Positions 37,895 through 46,273 of a DNA stretch of 64,000 nt are shown piece after piece (positions within the stretch are counted from its first letter, which is position 1; each line of letters begins with the position of its first letter). The translations under genes and the position numbers were made by a program. This DNA comes from Bradyrhizobium sp. AZCC 1693 (GTDB lineage Bacteria > Pseudomonadota > Alphaproteobacteria > Rhizobiales > Xanthobacteraceae). The notes under the pieces were generated by a model, which worked only from the letters and a program-made list of their open reading frames with translations, did not search any database and had not been told where the DNA came from. The stretch covers positions 3,038,001 to 3,102,000 of the forward strand of contig NZ_JAZHSD010000001.1 in NCBI RefSeq assembly GCF_036924745.1. Direction: 5' to 3'.

Positions 37895-39175
37895 CTACCG
37901 CACCGCGAACGGCGCCTGGTAGGGCCGGCCGAACGGCACGCCGTTGATCACGGTCTGCACGGGCTTGAGCAAAAGCTTGCCCTCGCGCTTGTTGTTGCGG
38001 GTGTCGACGAACGAGGTCTGCGCCTCCACCAGATCCATGATCGCGACGTCGCCGGGAGCGCCGATCTGCAGCGTGCCGATCTTCGGCGCACGGTTGATGA
38101 TTTTTGCAGGCGCCGTGGTCGCCATCGCCACCACTTGCTCCACCGTAAATCCCAGCGGGATGAACTTGCTCATGACGTTCGGCAGGTAAGGCATGCCCGG
38201 CGAATTGCCGGAGAAGACGTGAATGTCGGAAGAGATCGTGTCCGGCCCGCAGCCGCCGGGGATCGCCACTTCCGCCACGGTAAAGTCAAAACTGCCCCCG
38301 CCATGGCCGACATCGAACATCACGCCGCGCTGCTTGGCGGCGAGCGCCGCCGGCAGCAGCTTGCCGTCCTGCACGATGTTGGTGAAGACGCCGGCGATGT
38401 TCGGTGCACCGGAATAGCAATGGGTCAGCACGTCGCCCGGTCGCAGCAGGTCGAGAATCTCCGACATCAGCTCCTTGGTCTCGACGCCGCCGATATGAAC
38501 CATCATCTTGGCCGGCCACCCGCACATCTCGCAGGCCTTGATCGAACGCTTGAGCGGCTCGAGGCCATGCTTGGCGATGACGTTCTCCGACATCCTGACC
38601 TTCACGCCGAGCAGGAAATCCGGATTTTCGGCCAGCGCCATCGCGCAGGCTTCGACCTGCGCGTAGTCGATGTTGTAGAGCTCGGCGACGGGGAAGCCGG
38701 AGAGGCCGTTGTTGGCGATGTGGACGAAGGCGTAAATCCGCGCCCGCGATTGCGCCACGATGTAGCGCCGCAGCGCGGCAAGGTTGTTGACGCCGGCGTC
38801 GCCCGCCGACACCACCGTGGTGGTGGCCTGCGCCTGCACCAGCTCGTCGGCGGGAATGCCGATCGCCGAGCCGTAGGGGTAAACATGGGAATGCAGGTCG
38901 ATCAGGCCGGGCGTCACCAGTCTGCCCGAAGCGTCGATGGTCTTGGCGGCACGGGCGGCCGGAATCTCGTTCTCGACCGCTTCGATCACGCCCCAGCGAA
39001 TCCCGATGTCGCGCTTGCCGCGCAGCGACTGGCTGGGATCCAGCACGTCGCCGCCCTTGATGACGAGGTCGAACTTGTCGTTCGGACCCATCGCGGCATT
39101 AGCGCGGCCTGATATGGCTGCGACCGCAGCCGAGCCGGTCAGACCCAGAAAATGACGGCGTGAAACCCCGCGCAT
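37895..39175 (-). CDS. Tat-exported amidohydrolase/deacetylase-type metallohydrolase
   Basis: The 426-residue protein starts with a twin-arginine signal (SRRHFLGLTGSAAVAAI). The amidohydrolase barrel follows: LVIKGGDVLDPSQSLRGKRD, TPGLIDLHSHVYPYG (first metal-binding His pair), KVRMSENVIAKHG, THCYSGAPNI and VMFDVGHGGGSFDF, with TISSDIHVFSG near the end. This resembles D-aminoacylase/dihydroorotase-like deacetylases. Periplasmic location is unusual but the Tat signal is clear. It converges with the EamA gene, 10 bases apart. Confidence 0.9.
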   Translation of the reverse strand: MRGVSRRHFLGLTGSAAVAAISGRANAAMGPNDKFDLVIKGGDVLDPSQSLRGKRDIGIRWGVIEAVENEIPAARAAKTIDASGRLVTPGLIDLHSHVYPYGSAIGIPADELVQAQATTTVVSAGDAGVNNLAALRRYIVAQSRARIYAFVHIANNGLSGFPVAELYNIDYAQVEACAMALAENPDFLLGVKVRMSENVIAKHGLEPLKRSIKACEMCGWPAKMMVHIGGVETKELMSEILDLLRPGDVLTHCYSGAPNIAGVFTNIVQDGKLLPAALAAKQRGVMFDVGHGGGSFDFTVAEVAIPGGCGPDTISSDIHVFSGNSPGMPYLPNVMSKFIPLGFTVEQVVAMATTAPAKIINRAPKIGTLQIGAPGDVAIMDLVEAQTSFVDTRNNKREGKLLLKPVQTVINGVPFGRPYQAPFAVR

Positions 39176-39358
39176 GGCAACGCTCCCCCTTTAGATTTTT
39201 ATGGCGCAATGATGCGCCGGGCACCGGCGTTCCGCAAGCACCGCGAGCATCGTCCCACGCAAAACCAACGGTAGTGCCGATGATTCCTGAGTGGGCAGAC
39301 CAGGCGCGTTTGCCCGCCGGAGCTCAACGAGCGAAGGCGATACCCATCCTATTGGGCT
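39176..39358. other. Intergenic region upstream of the deacetylase
   Basis: With the following repeat this makes a 436-base gap without a gene. A small hairpin GGCGCA-ATGA-TGCGCC lies at 39203-39218, just upstream of the minus-strand start, preceded by a T-run. Confidence 0.45.
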
Positions 39359-39494
39359 GTCGTCCCTGCGAACGCAGGGACCCATACCGCGTGATCCATC
39401 GATAGGGCGGCGTGGCAGACGTCCTTCGCAAAACCTCCGCCGGTGGTTATGGGTCCCTGCGCCCGTGCGCAATTGCGCACTAGGCAGGGACGAC
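39359..39494. repeat. Palindromic intergenic repeat, family G
   Basis: Outer arms GTCGTCCCTGCG...CGCAGGGACCCATA pair with TATGGGTCCCTGCG...GCAGGGACGAC; inner TGCGCAATTGCGCA is shared with family C. Only one copy is seen here. Confidence 0.85.
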
Positions 39495-39611
39495 ACGGAG
39501 TGCGCAGCGCGACACACGCACCTGAACAGGCGTTTAGAATTCTCTTCAAGTTCCGCGGGAACGTTCCCTGCAATCTGATGTTTTATCTTCGCTCAATTGA
39601 GGAGGATTGGA

Positions 39612-39839
39612 ATGAAGAAGCTTGGATACGTTATCGCCGCACTTGGCGCACTCGTCATCGCGGCGCCGTCAATCGCGAGCGCCGAGACCGTCGTGATCAA
39701 GCGTGGCGGCTACCACGGCCATCACCATGGCTATGGCGCGCGTGCCGAATTCCGAGGGCACCGTGACCGCGGCTACCATCGCGGATGGCGCCATGGTCAT
39801 CACGACAGGGTCCTGGTCATCAAGAAGCATCGCTACTGA
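39612..39839 (+). CDS. Small secreted His/Gly-rich basic protein
   Basis: A 75-residue precursor with signal peptide KKLGYVIAALGALVIAAPSIASA and a mature part rich in His, Gly, Arg and Tyr (GGYHGHHHGYGA, RDRGYHRGWRHGHHDR), ending VLVIKKHRY. GAGGAGG precedes the ATG at 39612. The many His residues suggest metal or polyanion binding in the periplasm; no family function is known. A strong terminator follows, so it is a single-gene unit. Confidence 0.85.
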   Translation: MKKLGYVIAALGALVIAAPSIASAETVVIKRGGYHGHHHGYGARAEFRGHRDRGYHRGWRHGHHDRVLVIKKHRY

Positions 39840-39848
39840 GGCCGACAC

Positions 39849-39892
39849 CTGGAGCATGGTTCTGATGGATCAGAACCATGCTCCAGTTTTTT
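39849..39892 (+). terminator. Strong intrinsic terminator
   Basis: A 16-base perfect stem CTGGAGCATGGTTCTG / CAGAACCATGCTCCAG (39849-39864, 39871-39886) with a 6-base loop, followed by TTTTTT. It ends the His-rich gene and is the first part of the family B element. Confidence 0.9.
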
Positions 39893-39944
39893 GTTTGACG
39901 CGTTTTCTTCACGCGAACCGATATCCACTTCGCTAGAAAACGCT
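39893..39944. repeat. Palindromic intergenic repeat, family B copy 3 (inverted)
   Basis: TTTGACGCGTTTTCTTCACG ... GCGAACCGATATCC ... ACTTCGCTAGAAAACGCT is the reverse complement of the core seen at 14087 and 25373. Confidence 0.8.
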
Positions 39945-40006
39945 ATGAACTGAAAATGGCTCCTCTCGGAGCCATTTTCCTTTGTTAAGCGCTGTTTGCG
40001 AAAGTC

Positions 40007-41179
40007 TCAGCTATAGATTTCGAACAGGCCTGCGCCGCCCTGGCCGCCGCCGATGCACATCGTGACGACACCCCACTTGGCCTTGCGCCGGCGGCCTTCC
40101 TGCAGGATGTGGCCGGTGAGACGCGCGCCGGTCATGCCGAAGGGATGGCCGATCGCGATCGAGCCGCCGTTGACATTGTACTTCTCGGGATCGATGCCGA
40201 GCTGGTCGCGGGAATAGAGGCACTGGCTGGCGAAGGCTTCGTTGAGCTCCCAGAGATCGATGTCGTCGATCTTCAGGCCATTGCGCTTCAACAGCTTCGG
40301 CACGGCGTAGATCGGACCGATGCCCATCTCATCCGGCTCGCAGCCCGCCGACGCCCAGCCAACGAAGCGGCCGAGCGGATTGAGCCCGCGCTTCTCGGCG
40401 TCCTTGGCTTCCATCAGCACGACCGCCGCCGCACCGTCCGAGAGCTGGCTGGCGTTGCCGGCGGTGACGAACTTGCCGGGGCCCTTGACCGGCTCGAGCT
40501 TGGCGAGGCCTTCCATGGTGGTCTCAGGACGGTTGCACTCGTCGCGGTCGACAGTGTAGTCGACGATGCTTTCCGCTTTCGTCGCCTTGTCGACCACCTT
40601 CATCTTGGTCTTCATCGGGACGATTTCGTCCTTGAACTTGTTGGCCTGCTGAGCGGCCGCCATGCGGCGCTGCGATTCCAGCGAATATTCGTCCTGATAC
40701 TCACGGCTGAGCTTGTAGCGCTCGGCGACGATATCGGCGGTGTCGATCATCGCCATGAAGATCGCAGGAGCGATGTTGAGCAACTCCGGATCGACCACTT
40801 CCTTCGGCAGCGGGCCGCCGGGCACCGAGATGCTTTCGACGCCGCCGGCAACGATGCATTCAGAACCCTCCGAGCGGATCGAGTTGGCGGCCATCGCGAT
40901 GGTCTGCAGGCCCGACGAACAGAACCGGTTCACGGATACGCCGCCGGTCGACTTCGGCAATCCGGCAAGCAGCGCGGCCTGACGGCCGATATTGGGCGCG
41001 CCATGCGCGCAGTTTCCGAGATAGCAGTCCTCGACGTATTCCTTGTCGACGCCGGCGCGCTCGACGGCGTGCTTGATGGCGTAGGCCGCCATCGACATCG
41101 GCGGGGTGATGTTGAACCCGCCGCGGCCGGACTTTGCCAGCCCGGTACGTGCATAGGAAACGATAACAGCTTCACGCAT
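40007..41179 (-). CDS. Acetyl-CoA C-acyltransferase (thiolase)
   Basis: The 390-residue enzyme has the nucleophile Cys in [20 protein letters not shown], the [10 protein letters not shown] histidine and the C-terminal [13 protein letters not shown]ys. Also [16 protein letters not shown] and [16 protein letters not shown]. It cleaves 3-ketoacyl-CoA or condenses two acyl-CoA; which direction and chain length cannot be read. ATG at 41179. It stands alone on the minus strand; no neighbouring beta-oxidation partner is adjacent. Confidence 0.94.
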   Translation of the reverse strand: MREAVIVSYARTGLAKSGRGGFNITPPMSMAAYAIKHAVERAGVDKEYVEDCYLGNCAHGAPNIGRQAALLAGLPKSTGGVSVNRFCSSGLQTIAMAANSIRSEGSECIVAGGVESISVPGGPLPKEVVDPELLNIAPAIFMAMIDTADIVAERYKLSREYQDEYSLESQRRMAAAQQANKFKDEIVPMKTKMKVVDKATKAESIVDYTVDRDECNRPETTMEGLAKLEPVKGPGKFVTAGNASQLSDGAAAVVLMEAKDAEKRGLNPLGRFVGWASAGCEPDEMGIGPIYAVPKLLKRNGLKIDDIDLWELNEAFASQCLYSRDQLGIDPEKYNVNGGSIAIGHPFGMTGARLTGHILQEGRRRKAKWGVVTMCIGGGQGGAGLFEIYS

Positions 41180-41470
41180 TTTGAAGACCTCCCTTTGATG
41201 CGATCCAGTATGGACTGGAGCCCAGCCCGTGTGTAGCGAAAACCCGAATTCCGGCGGACGGAAAAGAAAAGAATCTTCATCAATCCCACGCCGGCGCGTA
41301 GCCGGGATTTACACACCGTTTGTCCTTCGGCAAGGCCGTGGTGGCTTGTGAAAAGCGGCGCGCCCGATGCGCGACGAAAGACGCATGAGCCGGCTATTTC
41401 ACTGAGCGAAATTGACCGCTAATGAGATCGCGCGCGTGCAAGGTGCGGGCAATCAGGACCAGGGGGTGCG
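41180..41470. other. Intergenic region upstream of the thiolase
   Basis: About 290 bases, no gene recognised; thiolase promoter and the leader of a possible 42-residue protein lie here. Confidence 0.45.
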
Positions 41471-41599
41471 ATGGTAAGGGCGTTGCGACAATGGCTGGAA
41501 ACCCATGAACTGCCTGCGATCATCGTCGCGGTGCTCGGCGTGGTCGTAGCGCTCTCGGTACTGATGGTCGTCGGCGGCTATTTTGCGGTGGCTCCCTGA
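41471..41599 (+). CDS. Possible 42-residue single-span membrane protein
   Basis: ATG at 41471 with AGGGGG just upstream, stop at 41597-41599. The peptide starts MVRALRQWLETHELPA, then a strongly hydrophobic span (IIVAVLGVVVALSVLMVVG) and ends YFAVAP. Charge pattern (Arg before the span) suits an N-in membrane peptide. It is below normal gene-calling size and I know no family. It converges with the Bug-type gene (stops 26 bases apart). Confidence 0.5.
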   Translation: MVRALRQWLETHELPAIIVAVLGVVVALSVLMVVGGYFAVAP

Positions 41600-41624
41600 G
41601 CGAATTTCACGTGGCGCACTCGTC

Positions 41625-42608
41625 TCATTTCCCTGTTCCAGCCGCAGCAAGAATGGGTGCCCAGCGTGCGATCTCGGACCGAACAAAGCGATCGAATGCT
41701 GCCGGGTTGCGTTCGTCCTTTGCCGGTATCGAGCCACCGAGTTGGGCAATCCGCTCGCGCACAACGTCCTCATCGAGCGCACCGTCGAGCGCATCGGAAA
41801 GCCTGGCGATGATTTCGGGCGAAATGCCTTTCGGCGCAAACAGTCCTGCCCAAACGCTCATCTCGTAGCTGATGCCCGCCTCCCTCGCGGTCGGAACATC
41901 AGGCAACGTTTCAAGACGTTTCGCGGCAGAGACGGCGAAGGCCTTGACCGAGCCGGCCAAAACCGACTCCGCCACGCTGACCGACTGCTCGCACATGAAA
42001 TCGACGTGGCCGCCAACCAGATCGTTCAATGCCGGGCCCGAACCGCGATAGGCGACCAGCGCCGGCTTGGCGCCGATTTCCGCGGTGAACAAGAGACACG
42101 CCATATGCGAGGACGCGCCGATGCCGCCATGGGCCTGCTTCACCGCGTCACCCCGTTGCCGGAGGCTTGCGACGAACTCCTTCAAGTCCTTTGCCGGGAA
42201 ATCCTTCCGCGCGATGATGACTGCCGGGGAATGGGCGGTGAAGCCGATCGGCACGAAGTCGGCAACGGGATCGTATTTGAGGTTCGGCGTCAGCACCGGC
42301 GCCGCGACATGCGGGCCCATTGCCGCTGCAAGCAGGGTATAGCCGTCGGGTACGGCAGCCGCTACGCGGGCGCTGCCGACGGTGCCGCCGGCGCCGCTGA
42401 CATTCTCGATGATGATGGATTGCCCGAGGATCTTCGACATCTGGTTGGTGACGATGCGGGCAACAACGTCGCTGGCGCCGCCGGGAGGGAACGGCACCAC
42501 CACCGTGATCGCCCTGGAGGGATAGTCCTGCGCGGCTACCTCCCCGGCGATGCTGACCAATAGCGTCGCAACCACGAAAACTTTCCAGACACACGTGCCA
42601 GGCTTCAT
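41625..42608 (-). CDS. Bug-family tripartite tricarboxylate transporter binding protein
   Basis: A 327-residue precursor: signal peptide VWKVFVVATLLVSIAGEVAA, then DYPSRAITVVVPFPPGGASD, NVSGAGGTVGSARVAAAVPD, LVAYRGSGPALNDLVGGHV and WAGLFAPKGISPEIIARL. ATG at 42608 has GGGAGC upstream. No membrane partners lie nearby. It is downstream of a Gfo/Idh/MocA gene (32 bases), so the two are probably one operon, suggesting uptake of a carboxylated substrate for that oxidoreductase. Confidence 0.93.
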   Translation of the reverse strand: MKPGTCVWKVFVVATLLVSIAGEVAAQDYPSRAITVVVPFPPGGASDVVARIVTNQMSKILGQSIIIENVSGAGGTVGSARVAAAVPDGYTLLAAAMGPHVAAPVLTPNLKYDPVADFVPIGFTAHSPAVIIARKDFPAKDLKEFVASLRQRGDAVKQAHGGIGASSHMACLLFTAEIGAKPALVAYRGSGPALNDLVGGHVDFMCEQSVSVAESVLAGSVKAFAVSAAKRLETLPDVPTAREAGISYEMSVWAGLFAPKGISPEIIARLSDALDGALDEDVVRERIAQLGGSIPAKDERNPAAFDRFVRSEIARWAPILAAAGTGK

Positions 42609-42640
42609 AACGCGCGCTCCCATCCTTAGCTGCTGCGCCG

Positions 42641-43657
42641 TCACATTTTTCCGTCACCGTTCAGTATCTGGGCAATCTCGACCGGGCGTCCCTCGCGCGC
42701 CGAGAGAATGCCGGCGCGTACCACGGCGAGCGATCGCGTCGCTTCCTCACCCCCGACTTCGTGCTGGCGCTGCCCGCGCACCGCCGCGGCAAACTCCTCG
42801 AGCTCCTCGACCAGAGTGTCGTTATTCGCGCATGGCACCGCAACCGGCTGGCTTTCACCGCGCTTGAGCAGCCGGAGTCCATTGTGCAAATCGTAATAGG
42901 CCGTCATGTCCTTGCCGTAGACATTCATCAGGTAGTACTCGGACGCCGAGGCGTAGCTTGCGTTCAGCGTCGAAAGCGCACCGTTCTCATGCTGCAGGAT
43001 CAGGCTCGCGACGTCGGGATTGTCGCCGGGCAGCACCAGTTGCGCCGACTGTGCCCGTACCGCATGGATTGGCCCGATCAGGTAGGCGAGCACGTCGATG
43101 TAGTGGATCCCGATCTGCAACATCACGCCGCCCGGCATGCCCGCGGCCTGGTAGCGCCAGGAGGTGAGATCGACCTTGCCGAGACGATCGCGGCTGATGT
43201 TCGCCTCGGCGTTGACGAGCTTGCCGAACCGGCCGGCGTCGATCTGCTGCCTGACATAGCGGAAATGGCTCTCGCGCCGCCGCTGATAGCCGAGCGCCAG
43301 CACCACGCCGGCCTTGCGGCAGGCCTCGGTGATGGCGCGGCCGTCGGAGATGCTGTTGGCGATCGGCTTGTCGAGAAAGACGTGCTTGCCGGCGGCTGCG
43401 GCAGCGCAGGTCGTCGCCAGATGCACATCGTTCGGCGTGGTGTTGATGATCGCCTCGATCTCGGTATCGGCTAGCAGCGCCTCGTAACTCGCGGCCGGCC
43501 GGCAGCGGTACTTTGCCGCGAAATTGTTGCGCTTTTCCTCGGACCGGGTGTAGCAGCCTCGGATCTCGAGCTTGCCCGAGCGCTGGATGGCATCCGCCAG
43601 AACATCGGACCACCATCCCATCCCGATACAAGCCACGCGAAGCGGATCGGCGCTCAT
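42641..43657 (-). CDS. Gfo/Idh/MocA-family oxidoreductase
   Basis: NAD(P)-dependent sugar or cyclic-acid dehydrogenase family. The 338-residue protein begins with a Rossmann motif (RVACIGMGWWSDVLADAI), has HVFLDKPIANSISDG with the conserved Lys, and SWRYQAAGMPGGVMLQIGIHYIDVLAYLIG containing the usual catalytic His/Asp region. ATG at 43657 follows GAGAGGG; a GTG one codon earlier is in frame. The following Bug-type gene is close. A phthalate-type dehydrogenation or sugar oxidation is possible; substrate unknown. Confidence 0.91.
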   Translation of the reverse strand: MSADPLRVACIGMGWWSDVLADAIQRSGKLEIRGCYTRSEEKRNNFAAKYRCRPAASYEALLADTEIEAIINTTPNDVHLATTCAAAAAGKHVFLDKPIANSISDGRAITEACRKAGVVLALGYQRRRESHFRYVRQQIDAGRFGKLVNAEANISRDRLGKVDLTSWRYQAAGMPGGVMLQIGIHYIDVLAYLIGPIHAVRAQSAQLVLPGDNPDVASLILQHENGALSTLNASYASASEYYLMNVYGKDMTAYYDLHNGLRLLKRGESQPVAVPCANNDTLVEELEEFAAAVRGQRQHEVGGEEATRSLAVVRAGILSAREGRPVEIAQILNGDGKM

Positions 43658-43874
43658 CACTTTGCCCTCTCCAAGAACTTTGGCCTCCCCCGATCCGGCG
43701 GCGAGCGCAAGTCCGAGCGCTACCCCGATCGCATCGGCTCACATCGAAGAAATTGCACGCAACTTCCGGCTGCGATTTTGCACCCCGCCCGTCGGCAAGG
43801 CAACCTACCGAAACTATGCGGCGCGAACATGGAGGGGTTATCGGGATCCACCGCTGGTTTCCCGATCGAACGCG

Positions 43875-45509
43875 TCAGATATGCTGCGCCATGATCTGGC
43901 CGGGCCGCGCGTCCGGACGGGGCTCGATATCAACCGACCAGAGGTCGCGGTTGTCGACGTCCTTCAGCGTCACGGTCATCACTTCGGTCTTGCCGTCGAT
44001 GTCGACGCGGCCGAAAAACTGCAGGCCGAAACAGGGTGCAAGATTCTCGCCCTGCTCCGCGCTGCAGCCCTTCTGGAACGCAGCTTTCGGCCCGAACGTA
44101 TTGTCGAGCGGAGCCGGCGCCCAGGTACCTGCGTGCAGCGGACCGGAGACGAATTCCCAGAACGGTTCGAAATCCTGGAATGCCGCGCGATTCGGATCGT
44201 AATGATGCGCGGCCGTGTAATGCATGTCGGCGGTCAGCCACACCGTGTTGCGGATGCCGGCGCGCTTCATGAACGACAACAGATCGGCGGTCTCGTGCTC
44301 GCGCCGCTCCGGCGTGCCATCGCCGAGGGCAATGGCATCCTCGCTGACCAGACCGATCGGCATGTCGGCGGCGATCACCTTCCAGGTCGCGTCCGAAGCC
44401 ACCAGCGCGCGTTTCAGCCACGCCAGTTGCGCCGCACCAAAGATGCAGGTGTCGCCGCGGTCGTCGCGCTTGTTAAAGGTGGAATCGCGGTAGCTGCGCA
44501 TGTCGACCATGAAGACGTCGAGCAGCGGGCCGTAGGCGATCTTGCGATAGATACGGCCGTCCTCCTGCGCGGGGGCGGTGCGCATCGGCATGAATTCATG
44601 GAACGCGCGGCGGGCGCGCGCGACCAGAAGCGAGCTGCCGTCCTCGGCATAGCCGGTATCGTCGGCCGTGCCGATCGGCGCCCAGTCGTTGGTGACCTCG
44701 TGATCGTCCCATTGCGCGAACAAGGGGACGGCGGCGTGGAAGGCGCGAAAGCTTTGGTCGAGCCAGTTGTATTTGTAGTTGCCGCGGAACTGCGCGAGGG
44801 TTTGGGCGACGACGGATTTTTCCTCGGTGACGATGTTCCGCCAGATATCGCCACCGGCCAGCTTCAACTCCGATTCCACCGGGCAATCCGCATAGATGTG
44901 GTCACCGGAATGGATGAAGAAGTCCGGACGGTTGTCGAGCATGGTGCGGTAAGTCCGCATCCCGCCACGGTTTTCGTCGATGCCCCAGCCTTGCCCCGTC
45001 GTATCGCCCGACCAGGCGAACGATACCGACGTTCGCTCTGTCGGCGCGGTACGAAAATGCCCGAGCTGCGTCTCGCCGGCGATGCCGCTCTCGCTGATGT
45101 CGTCGAAGCGTACGCGATAAAAAATATCCTGCCCGGGCGGCAGGCCGTCGAGCAGCAGCTTTGCGGTAAAATCGCGATCCGGCAATGCATCGGCGGCAGC
45201 CGAGCCAATGATGGTCTTGAAACTCTCGACAACAGAACATTCGACCTGCATCCGCGCCGGCCGGTCGGCGCGCGCCCAGATGACAGCGGAGTCGGCCGAG
45301 ACGTCGCCCGATTGAATGCCGCTGGTGATGAGCGGCCGGTCCGCGGCGCGGCTGAGGTAAGGTCTGGCGAGGCTGCCGAGACCGGCAACGGTGAATGTTG
45401 CGGCGGAGCGGACCAGCAATTGACGCCGGCTCAAGCCTTGTTTGTTCAAGCCTTGTTTGTTCAAGCCTTGTTTGTTCAAGCCTTGGCTTGCGCGTATCGC
45501 AATCGGCAT
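43875..45509 (-). CDS. PhoD-family alkaline phosphatase/phosphodiesterase, Tat-exported
   Basis: The 544-residue protein has a Tat signal (LSRRQLLVRSAATFTVAGLG) whose n-region is expanded by a pentapeptide repeat (GLNKQ). The PhoD domain shows AWSGDTTGQGWG, FFIHSGDHIYADCPVE, FAQWDDHEVTNDW, VFMVDMRSYRD and VWLTADMHYTAAHHYDP, metal-binding motifs of Ca/Fe-dependent PhoD. It hydrolyses phosphate esters in the periplasm, usually under phosphate limitation; no Pho box is identified. ATG at 45509. Confidence 0.94.
   Translation of the reverse strand: MPIAIRASQGLNKQGLNKQGLNKQGLSRRQLLVRSAATFTVAGLGSLARPYLSRAADRPLITSGIQSGDVSADSAVIWARADRPARMQVECSVVESFKTIIGSAAADALPDRDFTAKLLLDGLPPGQDIFYRVRFDDISESGIAGETQLGHFRTAPTERTSVSFAWSGDTTGQGWGIDENRGGMRTYRTMLDNRPDFFIHSGDHIYADCPVESELKLAGGDIWRNIVTEEKSVVAQTLAQFRGNYKYNWLDQSFRAFHAAVPLFAQWDDHEVTNDWAPIGTADDTGYAEDGSSLLVARARRAFHEFMPMRTAPAQEDGRIYRKIAYGPLLDVFMVDMRSYRDSTFNKRDDRGDTCIFGAAQLAWLKRALVASDATWKVIAADMPIGLVSEDAIALGDGTPERREHETADLLSFMKRAGIRNTVWLTADMHYTAAHHYDPNRAAFQDFEPFWEFVSGPLHAGTWAPAPLDNTFGPKAAFQKGCSAEQGENLAPCFGLQFFGRVDIDGKTEVMTVTLKDVDNRDLWSVDIEPRPDARPGQIMAQHI
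45431..45485. repeat. 15-base tandem repeat in the PhoD signal region
   Basis: Three perfect units of TCAAGCCTTGTTTGT (45431, 45446, 45461) and ten bases of a fourth. On the minus strand they encode repeated GLNKQ just before the twin-arginine motif. Copy changes would keep frame but alter the n-region length. Confidence 0.95.
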
Positions 45510-45607
45510 CGAAGCACCCTCGTCGAATCACGACGAAGGTGTGCCCGAGCAATTTGAATGTGGGCCGAAGGTTTTACGACAGGTGGATGACGTGGAATCG
45601 TAGGGAT

Positions 45608-45690
45608 CGTAGGATGGGTAGAGCGAAGCGAAACCCATCAATCCCTGCGCAGAGGCATGATGGGTATCGCTTCGCTCCACCCATCCTACG
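45608..45690. repeat. Palindromic intergenic repeat, family E
   Basis: CGTAGGATGGGTAGAGCGAA...ACCCATCAAT pairs with GATGGGTATCGCTTCGCTCC...CCCATCCTACG. One copy in this window, between the PhoD gene and a secreted-protein gene. Confidence 0.88.
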
Positions 45691-45705
45691 AACGACGAAC
45701 CAATT

Positions 45706-46128
45706 CTACCGCTGCCAGTCGCAGATGCCGCCGGACTTGCACGGCCAGGTCTGGACCCGGGTGTCGCGCGCCTGCGCGTCGAGCGGATTGGTATGGCGCC
45801 GCGCCAGCTTGGTGCGGGCGGCGCCGCGCGGTTTCTCGGCGCGCTCATGTGCTACGTGAGTTGCTACGTGAGCCGCTACCTGAGGCTTGGGCGCGGCGGC
45901 CTTCGGCACAACCACGCGCTCCGTCTTCACCGGCCGGGCATCGTTTCTGGCCTCGATCCGGACCGGGGCGAATTGTGTCTCCGGGCCGAGCCGCTTCGGC
46001 GAGAGCACGGCTTGGGAAAGATCGAGGCCGAGGATCTCACCCGCCTTGTACTCATCAGCCAGCGCAGCGCTGCCCGACATCAGGAGCCCCGTGCAAAGTG
46101 CTGTCGCAATAGCGTTTTTCAGGACCAT
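45706..46128 (-). CDS. Secreted basic hypothetical protein
   Basis: A 140-residue precursor with signal peptide MVLKNAIATALCTGLLMSGS (cleavage near AALA) and a mature part that starts DEYKAGEILGLDLSQAVLSP and continues with a Lys/Arg/Ala-rich stretch, including AAHVATHVAHERAEKPRGAA. Two Cys near the C-terminus (WPCKSGGICDWQR) may form a disulfide. AGGAGG precedes the ATG at 46128. No recognised family; a cell-envelope role is inference. Confidence 0.82.
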   Translation of the reverse strand: MVLKNAIATALCTGLLMSGSAALADEYKAGEILGLDLSQAVLSPKRLGPETQFAPVRIEARNDARPVKTERVVVPKAAAPKPQVAAHVATHVAHERAEKPRGAARTKLARRHTNPLDAQARDTRVQTWPCKSGGICDWQR

Positions 46129-46273
46129 CGCCGGCCTCCTGAAATCAACCAAAAGGTGAAACTACAACCCACCATGTAGTAAACCGGCCGGACAATTCCA
46201 GCCGTTGCCGGCCACAAGGTTACCGGTGAGTGATCCCGGCTGTGGAAAAGTTCACAAGCCGGGTGAACAGCCC

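Noticed and set aside
45431..45485. Phase-variable on/off switch in the PhoD gene
   Set aside because: The unit is 15 bases, so copy changes cannot shift the frame; only signal length would change.
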